NCBI RefSeq assembly: GCF_008370495.1
Contig: NZ_VTUX01000003.1
Span: 372,001-436,000 of the forward strand
Length of the DNA: 64,000 nucleotides
Direction of reading: 5' to 3'
Source of the DNA: Pseudohalioglobus sediminis
Lineage (GTDB): Bacteria; Pseudomonadota; Gammaproteobacteria; Pseudomonadales; Halieaceae
Part shown: piece by piece, positions 52,419 to 59,544 of the stretch
How positions within the stretch are numbered: position 1 is the stretch's first letter
Layout of the letters: every line of letters starts with the position of its first letter
The notes under the pieces: model-generated
What the model saw: the letters and a program-made list of their open reading frames with translations, nothing else
What the model was told of the DNA's origin: nothing
The model's database searches: none
Position numbers and translations under genes: made by a program

Positions 52419-53633
52419 TCAGAACCTGCTGGAGACCGCTACCAGCGACAACACGTCGTTGGTTCCATCGGCGATTGTTCCCATCCTGGCATCGCGCAAC
52501 ATTTTTTCGATCGGGTATTCCTTCGATGTGGCATTACCACCGAAGATATCGAACGCCTGGTTGGTAACCTCCAGGGCTAGCTGCGTACCCGTCACCTTCG
52601 AGGAGACCGCGTTTTCCAGGCGAGGGGGATACTGGGCGTGATCCTCCATGGTCCCGCGAATCAATGCCCGAGCAGCCTGAATCTTGCGGTACATGTCAAA
52701 CAGCTTCAGTTGTACCGCCTGGTATTCAAAGATTGGCCTGCCACCCTGGATACGCTCTTTGGCGTATTGCAAGGCTGACTCAAAGGCCGCCCGGGCCAGA
52801 CCGACACAGAATATGGCCATCCCTGGATTGGCACCCACAATGATGCCTTTCACCAGTTCATCGTAGGCCTCGGGCGGACAGAGCATACAGCTGGCGGGAA
52901 TTTCTACCTCGTCGAAGTAGAGCTCGGCATCTGACAGTGCGCGCACACCCAGTTTATCCAGTGGTTTGCCCCGACTGATACCAGGCAGGTCCAGCGGTAC
53001 AATAAATGCGGCCCGTTTCGGCTGGCCACTGCCGTCGTCATAGCGACAGAACAAGGCCGAGACCTGGGCAATACTGCCGTTGGTACCCCAGGCGGACTTT
53101 TGCCCCTGAATAATGAGTTTGCCACCGCGCCGGGTCACGACACAGTCACTTCGCGCCCCACCCAGCGAGGCCGCGGAAAGATTGTGGCTGAAATCCAGCA
53201 TATCCGTGCCGTGACTCGGTTCAGTAATACTCCACATACTGATCGCATCAGGGGGGCACAACTCCCACAGATCGTCGCGGCCCATGGCCCGGATCATTCC
53301 CTGGGCCATGCCGGAAGCGTACAGGGACCAACCCAGGCCACAGTCACCCCAACCCATTTCCTCATGCACGAGGTAGCTGACACGGGATAACTCCAGGGGA
53401 GACATGCCTTCGGCAATTTCCACCAGATCCAGACCCAACTCTCGATACTGCCCGAACACATCCCAGAGCGGAGAACCTTCAGCGATCACCTGTTCAGGCT
53501 GCATTCGATCCAACGCCACCCCGGCGGGTCGCATAACGTCCTCAGCAAATCGATGTGAAATTTCCTGGATGCTAGCTTCAACTTCCGTCAGCCCCTCGTC
53601 GGGCGCCCAGACGGATTCACTCAGTCTGTTCAT
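52419..53633 (-). CDS. Acyl-CoA dehydrogenase
   Basis: This 404-residue acyl-CoA dehydrogenase-family protein has FGQYRELGLDLVEI, WSITEPSHGTDML, GQKSAWGTNGSIAQ, KERIQGGRPIFEYQAVQLKLFDMY and a C-terminal FGGNATSKEYPIEKMLRDARMGTIADGTNDVL. It retains FAD-contact and dimer motifs in one chain, so it can work as a conventional homotetramer. The usual catalytic Glu of medium-chain types before GT is here Asp/Ala-rich (IADGT), so the base is uncertain. It follows the SnoaL-like gene by 18 bp; ATG 53633 has AGGAACTG upstream. It probably oxidises a short or branched acyl-CoA. Confidence 0.9.
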   Translation of the reverse strand: MNRLSESVWAPDEGLTEVEASIQEISHRFAEDVMRPAGVALDRMQPEQVIAEGSPLWDVFGQYRELGLDLVEIAEGMSPLELSRVSYLVHEEMGWGDCGLGWSLYASGMAQGMIRAMGRDDLWELCPPDAISMWSITEPSHGTDMLDFSHNLSAASLGGARSDCVVTRRGGKLIIQGQKSAWGTNGSIAQVSALFCRYDDGSGQPKRAAFIVPLDLPGISRGKPLDKLGVRALSDAELYFDEVEIPASCMLCPPEAYDELVKGIIVGANPGMAIFCVGLARAAFESALQYAKERIQGGRPIFEYQAVQLKLFDMYRKIQAARALIRGTMEDHAQYPPRLENAVSSKVTGTQLALEVTNQAFDIFGGNATSKEYPIEKMLRDARMGTIADGTNDVLSLVAVSSRF

Positions 53634-53651
53634 CAGTTCCTGCCTCTCAGC

Positions 53652-54107
53652 TTAGTATTCGAATGCGGCTGTGCTGTCCGGTGCCGTCTGCCCAGGCGCG
53701 AAAAGCACATTTTCTGCCAGCGCGGTATCAAAAAATTCCCAGACCTCGCAAATCTTCTGCTTATCATCGAACTCGAGAATCTGAATATACCGATTGTTGT
53801 AGTCCTTTCCCTCGAGGGTCCTAGCTCGCCCTTGGAAGATCACGGTTACACGTCGGTCATCCGCGCACATTACTTTCCAGTTAATACCGATTTGAGCCAT
53901 TCCAGGCTCAAGTCGAGAGAAAAGCAGGGGCAATAACTCCGTCAATATAGTATTGGCACCACACGTACGTCCTGACACTGGTGTACTACCGTTCACATTG
54001 AAAACCACGTCATCGCTATGCAATGAAACCCAAGTTTCCACATCAGCGCTACTCAATGCGGTATATAAGCGACCAAGAACCGCGTCCAAATTTACCGGTG
54101 TGCCCAT
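53652..54107 (-). CDS. SnoaL/NTF2-like protein
   Basis: The protein has 151 residues from ATG 54107, with GGAG six bases upstream; the frame opens five codons earlier. The small alpha+beta cone fold of the NTF2/SnoaL superfamily is suggested by LGRLYTALSSADVETWVSLHSDDVVFNVNG and VICADDRRVTVIFQGRARTLEGKDYNNRYIQILEFDD. Such proteins include ketosteroid isomerases, polyketide cyclases and dehydratases, but many have no assigned activity. It is the first gene of the operon running to 50590 and is divergent from the TetR gene, with an operator between them. A ketosteroid-isomerase-like role is possible but unsupported by a clear catalytic pair. Confidence 0.8.
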   Translation of the reverse strand: MGTPVNLDAVLGRLYTALSSADVETWVSLHSDDVVFNVNGSTPVSGRTCGANTILTELLPLLFSRLEPGMAQIGINWKVMCADDRRVTVIFQGRARTLEGKDYNNRYIQILEFDDKQKICEVWEFFDTALAENVLFAPGQTAPDSTAAFEY

Positions 54108-54223
54108 TTTGACTCCTACCATGAGAATTTTTTAGATTTACATATACGCAAATGCTGCATTGCACCCATATTCAAATCTGCATTAAAGCGAACAAGTAGC
54201 GCAGTGTACTTCAACTTCAACAT

Positions 54224-54243
54224 ATAAACAATTATGTTTGTTT
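54224..54243. promoter_or_regulatory. AAACAAACAT-type operator between SnoaL-like and TetR genes
   Basis: ATAAACAATTATGTTTGTTT (read on the other strand as AAACAAACATAATTGTTTAT) has the dyad AAACA-n8-TGTTT. It is flanked by an 8-bp inverted repeat, CAACTTCA (54212-54219) and TGAAGTTG (54255-54262). Position in the divergent region before the TetR gene suggests autoregulation by that protein. Confidence 0.6.
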
Positions 54244-54329
54244 TAATTATCCCCTGAAGTTGTTTTCCTCCAGCTATAGCGTAGAATGCGAGCGAGCCAA
54301 TCCACAACGAGCAATGGACTCCGATTCTG

Positions 54330-54977
54330 ATGCCAAAGGTACCTGCAGAAACCTATCAATCCAAAAAGAGTGATACCACCAGAGTCGCTGTACTCGAAGC
54401 TGCCGTGCAGTGCTATATCAAGATCGGTTATGCCAATACCACCGTCACCAAAATCGCCGAGCAGGCGGAACTATCCCGTGGTGCCATGATGTATCACTTC
54501 GATGATGTGCGGAGCATCATCATCGCCTCTGTGGGCTACCTTATGGACAGGCGGCTTGAGGAGTATGAATCACTGATACTACCCGCCGAAAAGGAAGCCG
54601 CCGGTGAGATAACAGAAAAGAGCCTCGAGATGACCATCAATGCTTTGTGGAAATTTTTCCACTCTTCCTACCATATCGCATACCAGGAACTCATCGTCGC
54701 CGCCAGAACAGATCCAGAAATTGCCAAAGTGGTGCGCCCTGCGCAAAAGAACTTCGACAACCGAATAGAGGAGCATATTCGCAGTCACTTTCCGGCATGG
54801 CAGGAGGTGGAAGAGATCCGAGAAACGATTACAGAGCTCTATTTTTACACCATACAGGGTGTGTCATTCTTCAGCCTTGCCACAAAGAAACAACCCAAGA
54901 TAAAAAAGCTGTTCTCACTCTTAGTAAGAACTGCCCTGAACGAGTACGGCGAGGCTACAGCGGAAAGAAAGAGCTAG
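54330..54977 (+). CDS. TetR/AcrR-family regulator, candidate master repressor of the island
   Basis: This 215-residue protein has an N-terminal TetR DNA-binding domain with TRVAVLEAAVQCYIKIGYANTTVTKIAEQAELSRGAMMYHF (helix-turn-helix about residues 12-58) and the recognition helix SRGAMMYHF. The C-terminal regulatory domain is rich in charged helices. It is transcribed away from the SnoaL-like operon, and an AAACAAACAT-type operator with flanking dyads lies in the gap. Because the same element precedes three further catabolic units, this regulator is the best candidate to control them all. Its ligand is probably a CoA thioester or pathway substrate, by analogy with catabolic TetR proteins. Confidence 0.9.
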   Translation: MPKVPAETYQSKKSDTTRVAVLEAAVQCYIKIGYANTTVTKIAEQAELSRGAMMYHFDDVRSIIIASVGYLMDRRLEEYESLILPAEKEAAGEITEKSLEMTINALWKFFHSSYHIAYQELIVAARTDPEIAKVVRPAQKNFDNRIEEHIRSHFPAWQEVEEIRETITELYFYTIQGVSFFSLATKKQPKIKKLFSLLVRTALNEYGEATAERKS

Positions 54978-55092
54978 TCGGTAAGCATCCGACCCGCTTC
55001 CGGCCACTTTATAGCTGTGCGTACCAAGTAATACGTGTTTTGCGAAAAATGGGCTTTCTGATTGACCTGGTAGTCGAGCAAGTGCTGCTTAT

Positions 55093-55662
55093 TCAATTAC
55101 TTTTTCCATACCTGTTCTCAACAAATTTGAGAATAGTGTCCCGGACCAGTCCACGGTCTTTTTCCCACCGCCTTCCCTCGCCGGTGAAAAGTGACTCACC
55201 CTCCAGCATCGACATAAGGCATAGCGCTTCACCGTGTGGCGAATCACACCCAGCCTTTTCCATGGCATTCACCAGGAATTTCATGTACTCGGCATAGACT
55301 TCTTCGAGCAGATCAGAAACCAGCGGCTCAACCTGCTCCATTGCCCATAACTGCGGCCAGAGTCTGTCACCAAGCAATGTATCACCAGGCGCGGAAGTCT
55401 CATCCAACATAAAGGCCGCAATATCATAGACAGTCGGGCCATCGTCCAGCCCTCTATGTGCCCACTCATTCTTGATCTGCTGCTCGATCAAGCCCACCAG
55501 GGCCCGCAACAGCTCTTCCCAGGTTCGAAAGTGATATTGAAGGGCGCCCAGTTTCATACCGCTTGCTCTTGCCAGTGATCGCATCGTCAGACTGCTATAG
55601 CCTTCGTCCGCAATGATTTCGATGGCGATCTGCAGAATCTCCCGCTTACGTTCTCCCGCCAT
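55093..55662 (-). CDS. TetR/AcrR-family transcriptional regulator
   Basis: This 189-residue protein has a DNA-binding domain at residues 5-55: REILQIAIEIIADEGYSSLTMRSLARASGMKLGALQYHF, with KLGALQYHF as recognition helix. Its C-terminal helix GEGRRWEKDRGLVRD is matched by the relic at 5350-5469, so a related regulator once existed in the other module. It lies downstream of the aldehyde dehydrogenase gene but is separated from it by a strong terminator and has its own promoter region with two 16-bp repeats, which are probably its autoregulatory operators. It probably controls the TonB/cupin/oxidoreductase/ligase module upstream. Confidence 0.9.
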   Translation of the reverse strand: MAGERKREILQIAIEIIADEGYSSLTMRSLARASGMKLGALQYHFRTWEELLRALVGLIEQQIKNEWAHRGLDDGPTVYDIAAFMLDETSAPGDTLLGDRLWPQLWAMEQVEPLVSDLLEEVYAEYMKFLVNAMEKAGCDSPHGEALCLMSMLEGESLFTGEGRRWEKDRGLVRDTILKFVENRYGKSN

Positions 55663-55681
55663 TTTTTAGACTCTCAATTGA

Positions 55682-55719
55682 CATGTCGTACGGGATGCTA
55701 GAGCTTGTCATACGGCATG
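55682..55719. promoter_or_regulatory. Pair of 16-bp direct repeats, probable TetR operators
   Basis: CATGTCGTACGGGATG (55682-55697) and CTTGTCATACGGCATG (55704-55719) match at 13 of 16 positions and start 22 bp apart, about two helical turns. The first has the palindromic core CGTACG with flanking CAT/ATG. They lie 20-57 bp upstream of the TetR gene start. Confidence 0.6.
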
Positions 55720-55754
55720 TAAAGCACCTGGAGCCAACAATGACGAAACGAAAA

Positions 55755-55789
55755 GCCAAAAAAAAGCCCCAGTCATTGTTGACTGGGGC
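55755..55789 (-). terminator. Strong rho-independent terminator after the aldehyde dehydrogenase gene
   Basis: GCCCCAGTCA (55766-55775) and TGACTGGGGC (55780-55789) form a perfect 10-bp stem with a TTGT loop. On the minus strand it is followed by eight T residues (55765-55758). It ends the transcript containing the ligase and aldehyde dehydrogenase genes before the TetR promoter. Confidence 0.9.
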
Positions 55790-55843
55790 AAATGCCCTGA
55801 TGAACTCAACAGGGCTCCGCAAAGAATTTCATATCGTGCCCGA

Positions 55844-57274
55844 TCAACCAGTGCTTTTATTCATCGTGATGGTTTGCCAGTTGGTGTATTCCATCAGCCC
55901 GTGCAGGGAGTTCTCACAGCCGAGGCCAGATTGCTTGTGGCCGCCGAAGGCTTGAAATGGCGAGTACTGGTGAACCTCGTTGAGCCATACGGTCCCGGCC
56001 TCCAACTGGCTGCCAATGCGCTCTACCGCTTCCAGGTCCTTACCCCATACCGAGGCGCCCAGGCCGTAGATGGTATCGTTGGCACGAGCAATCACATCGT
56101 CCTCATCAGACCACTTCAGCAGCGGCAGAATTGGACCGAAAGGTTCTTCGCGAACGATGCGGGAGTCCTCCGGGGGGTTGTCGATGAGGGTGACCGGTAC
56201 AAACCAACCCGCCGCGTTTTCGTCGATATCGCCACCAATGGCAAATTGATAGCCGTTGCTGTGGCAGTCGGCGAAATAGTCCTGGACCTTGCCGTACTGC
56301 ATCGAATTCTGGATCGGACCGAGGTCAGTGTCCGCCTCAGTGCCATCGCCCACCTTGATGTTTGATGCAATAAACTCCACCAACGCGTCACGCACCTCGT
56401 CATACACGTCCTCGTGGATATACAGGCGTTTGGTGGCATTGCAGAACTGGGCGTTATTCTGGAAAGCGGCCCAAAATAACTGGGGGGCAATAGCCTTGGC
56501 ATCTACATCCGGGAGTACGATCGCCGGATCGTTACCGCCTAGCTCCAGCGTTACGCGCTTGATGGTGTCCGCCGCCGAGCGCATCACATGGCGGCCTGTC
56601 TCGGTAGAACCGGTGAAAGCTACCTTGTTGATATCCGGGTGACCGGTGATCCATTTACCGAGATCATCGCCACCACTCACGGCATTCAATACTCCGGGGG
56701 GAAAGGCCTGCTGCGCCAACTCGATCATTTTGAGGTCACACAGTGGCGTATAAGGCGAGGGCTTGAGCACGACCGTGCAGCCTGCCATCACTGCCGGCGC
56801 AATCTTCCAGATTGCCAGCAGAATAGGGAAATTCCAGGGCACGATGGCACCAACCACGCCTACAGGGGTATAGCGCGTAACAACCCTGCGCTCATCAGTC
56901 TCCTCCACCTTCTCGTCAGGCAGGCGCTGAGTGGCAATGGCCCGCAACCAGGTGACGGATCCATAGACTTCCCATTCGGTACCAGCCGCGGGCTTACCCT
57001 GCTCCGCCGTAAGCAGTGCCCTGAACTCTTCCGCATGTTCTTCAAGCAGGTCAGCAAAGCGCTCCAGCGCGGCCTGCCGCTCATCGACCGGCGTCTTGCT
57101 CCAGCCAGCAAAGGCCTGGCGTGCAGCGGCAACCGTGGCATCCAACTGAGCTTTCGAGGCATCCGGCACCTGGGCAAAAACAGACCGGGTCGCAGGGTTA
57201 AAAACCGGCAAGGTGTGTTCGGTGGTAACAGCCTCGCCATTGATGCTCATTACAAAATCTGTATCTACTTTCAT
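55844..57274 (-). CDS. NAD(P)-dependent aldehyde dehydrogenase
   Basis: This 476-residue aldehyde dehydrogenase shows VGAIVPWNFPILLAIWKIAPA, KVAFTGSTETGRHV, general base Glu244 in VTLELGGND and nucleophile Cys278 in NAQFC. The position usually occupied by Gly-Gln before Cys reads NNAQFC, as in the gamma-aminobutyraldehyde/succinate-semialdehyde and lactaldehyde branch. It should oxidise a small or aliphatic aldehyde to an acid. It follows the ligase gene by 23 bp and is terminated by a strong hairpin. In the parallel module at 1-7745 a different type of aldehyde dehydrogenase occupies the equivalent role. Confidence 0.92.
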   Translation of the reverse strand: MKVDTDFVMSINGEAVTTEHTLPVFNPATRSVFAQVPDASKAQLDATVAAARQAFAGWSKTPVDERQAALERFADLLEEHAEEFRALLTAEQGKPAAGTEWEVYGSVTWLRAIATQRLPDEKVEETDERRVVTRYTPVGVVGAIVPWNFPILLAIWKIAPAVMAGCTVVLKPSPYTPLCDLKMIELAQQAFPPGVLNAVSGGDDLGKWITGHPDINKVAFTGSTETGRHVMRSAADTIKRVTLELGGNDPAIVLPDVDAKAIAPQLFWAAFQNNAQFCNATKRLYIHEDVYDEVRDALVEFIASNIKVGDGTEADTDLGPIQNSMQYGKVQDYFADCHSNGYQFAIGGDIDENAAGWFVPVTLIDNPPEDSRIVREEPFGPILPLLKWSDEDDVIARANDTIYGLGASVWGKDLEAVERIGSQLEAGTVWLNEVHQYSPFQAFGGHKQSGLGCENSLHGLMEYTNWQTITMNKSTG

Positions 57275-57297
57275 GTCGGCCTCGCTAATTTTGCGTA

Positions 57298-58818
57298 TTA
57301 GTCCAGTGTCTTCAGTTCTCGGCGCATCACTTTGCCGGTACTGGTTTTAGGTAAATCATCAACGAACTGCACGGCACGGGGCACCTTGTAAGCGGCCAGG
57401 TGTTCGCGACAGTAACGAATTATGTCGTCGGAATCGGGGTCTGTCCCCGTTTTGGGTACGATATAGGCTTTGGCCAGCTCGCCCTTGTCTTCATCGGGAA
57501 TACTGCCCACCGCCACCAAAGCGACGTCCGGGTGACCCGCGACGACTCTTTCAATCTCAGCGGGATAGACGTTGAAACCGGCAGTGAGAATCATGTCCTT
57601 CTTGCGATCGACAATAAAGACACAGCCGTCCTCATCCATGGAGGCCACGTCGCCGGTATGTAACCAGCCATCGGCTTCAATGGTGTCGCGAGTGGCCTGC
57701 TCGTTACCGTAGTAACCCTGCATGACGATACCGCCTTTGATCATCAGCTCGCCCACTTCGCCTGCAGGCAGTGTTTTGCTGGCATCCTCTGTGTCCGCTA
57801 TTCGCGCTTCGATGTAGGGCAGCGCCACGCCAATGGAGCCGTGTTTGACGGGTCCATTAGAGGCGAAAGTGGTTCCCAGGCCGCCCAACTCGGTCATACC
57901 CCACAACTCGATCAAGGGGCAGCCAAAGCGCTGCTCCACTTCTTCCATCTTGGGTTTCGGCATGGTCTGGCCGCCGACCGTACAGCAGCGCAGGGAGGAC
58001 AGGTCGTAGCTTTCCAGCTCCGGGTGATTGAGCATAAACATATACATGGTGGGCACACCTTCGAACAGGGTTGCCTTGTGGTCCTGAATGCTCTGCAAAA
58101 TCGTCGCCTCCTCGAAGGCGGGATGCAGTACGAGCGTCATGCCGTTCTGAATGGCGCCACTCATCACCACATTGCCGTATACGTGCGGGCAAGGCAGCGC
58201 AGTGACCACCGTATCCCGGTCGCTGCGCTGGTGCATCAAGGCCGTCATGGCGACATTGAGCAGTATGTTGCGGTGAGACAGGCAAGCGCCCTTGGGGTGA
58301 CCAGTGGTGCCTGAGGTATAGCCAATGGTTGACAGGGAATCGACGTCGACATCGACGATCTCGAATTTGTCGTCGCCAGCTGCAAGCAGGCCGTTAAAGG
58401 ACAAAACCCCTTCAGGCAGCGCCTCGTCACCGAACGAAACCAGCTCCCTGACTTCAGATTTCTGTTTCACTCGCTGGATGGAAAGCGCCTTTTCATGGGA
58501 TGCAATGACAATGGTCGCACCGCAGTCGTTGGCGACGAACTCCACCTCGCCGGGGGTCAGCATGACATTGATTGGATTGATCACGGCACCGGTTTTGAGC
58601 GCGCCGTAGTAACTGACCACCCATTCCCAGCAGTTGCCGGAATACAGCGTCACTCGATCGCCGGGCCTCACGCCAAGACCAACCAGGGCATTGGCAAAGC
58701 GATTGGTCAGCCCATCCAGTTCGGCAAAGCTCAGGGTGCGCTCAGGGCATACCAGCGCTGGCTTGTCGCCATACTTTTGCGCCGCGCCGACGGGTATAGA
58801 CCCTATTGAATCCAACAT
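57298..58818 (-). CDS. Acyl-CoA ligase (AMP-forming)
   Basis: This 506-residue ANL enzyme shows TIGYTSGTTGHPKGACLSH for ATP binding, LIELWGMTELGG, WLHTGDVASMDEDGCVFIVDRKKDM and the terminal lysine region TSTGKVMRREL. This is the medium-chain/4-coumarate-type arrangement and should activate an acid as CoA ester. ATG 58818 has AAGGATTTCTGAG upstream. It lies 87 bp after the membrane-protein gene and before the aldehyde dehydrogenase, so the acid formed by aldehyde oxidation may be its substrate. There is no counterpart in the 1-7745 module. Confidence 0.92.
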   Translation of the reverse strand: MLDSIGSIPVGAAQKYGDKPALVCPERTLSFAELDGLTNRFANALVGLGVRPGDRVTLYSGNCWEWVVSYYGALKTGAVINPINVMLTPGEVEFVANDCGATIVIASHEKALSIQRVKQKSEVRELVSFGDEALPEGVLSFNGLLAAGDDKFEIVDVDVDSLSTIGYTSGTTGHPKGACLSHRNILLNVAMTALMHQRSDRDTVVTALPCPHVYGNVVMSGAIQNGMTLVLHPAFEEATILQSIQDHKATLFEGVPTMYMFMLNHPELESYDLSSLRCCTVGGQTMPKPKMEEVEQRFGCPLIELWGMTELGGLGTTFASNGPVKHGSIGVALPYIEARIADTEDASKTLPAGEVGELMIKGGIVMQGYYGNEQATRDTIEADGWLHTGDVASMDEDGCVFIVDRKKDMILTAGFNVYPAEIERVVAGHPDVALVAVGSIPDEDKGELAKAYIVPKTGTDPDSDDIIRYCREHLAAYKVPRAVQFVDDLPKTSTGKVMRRELKTLD

Positions 58819-58905
58819 CTCAGAAATCCTTTATCTTCTATTATCGAGAATGCGTGTTTTTTAACATCTGTGTAAATATATATCAAGTGAACTGACTCCG
58901 CCCAC

Positions 58906-59544
58906 TCAAGACACCTTCATCTCTGGCATCGACCGGTTCTTCAGGTAGGCTGCAAGACGGACCGTGAGCACAATCAAGCCTGCTATCACGTAGACGATGG
59001 CGATTATCCGGGTGTCACCACTCAACAGCACCCCGGCATAAGACACCCATATGGCCGCCCAGAAATACCAGGTTCCAACCAGATGTAGGGCCCGCCAGCT
59101 AGCAGGCCGCATAGCCCGACGTACCGGATAGAACGATGTGATCGTCAGGGCCAACAAAAGCAGGTAACTCAGCATGCGCAGTACAAGATCAGCGGTATTG
59201 TGAAGTTGCTGCCAGTAGTAATCAGGGTACAGGGCGAGAAGTACTGCGATAAACACGGCCTGCCAGGCAAACCCCGCGGCAAACGAGAGTCCGAGGTAGC
59301 GGCGGTTGCGCAACAGCCACTTGGAGAAACTACCTGGATTGAGCTGAACCAGCGGCCTGGCAACGAACGCAAGGAATATCCAGGGGGAGGCCAGCTGCAC
59401 CGACAATCGAATCAAACTCACCGTCGCTTCCGGGCTGGAAATACCCGTAATCACCAGGCCCGCACCAATAACCGCGAAGGTAAGGGCTGCGACAAGATAA
59501 AACAGCGGCCAGCCATTCAGCGATGGGTGTTGGAGCAGGTTCAC
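58906..59544 (-). CDS. Ferric-reductase-like polytopic membrane protein
   Basis: The protein has 212 residues and about six membrane segments. The start is GTG 59544, overlapping the flavin-oxidoreductase stop as GTGA. Sequence such as LLRNRRYLGLSFAAGFAWQAVF and RPASWRALHLVGTWYFWAAIW resembles the ferric-reductase-like/MsrQ transmembrane core. One His (ALHLVG) is kept, but the second haem-ligand His expected about 13 residues on is Trp, and the earlier one is Gln-containing (FAWQ). It may be a degenerate haem protein or a quinone-linked electron carrier partner for the preceding secreted flavin enzyme. That partnership is inferred from translational coupling. Confidence 0.7.
   Translation of the reverse strand: MNLLQHPSLNGWPLFYLVAALTFAVIGAGLVITGISSPEATVSLIRLSVQLASPWIFLAFVARPLVQLNPGSFSKWLLRNRRYLGLSFAAGFAWQAVFIAVLLALYPDYYWQQLHNTADLVLRMLSYLLLLALTITSFYPVRRAMRPASWRALHLVGTWYFWAAIWVSYAGVLLSGDTRIIAIVYVIAGLIVLTVRLAAYLKNRSMPEMKVS

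Noticed and set aside
54975-54992. GTCGG...CCGAC hairpin after the TetR gene as a terminator.
   Set aside because: Short stem and no T-run.
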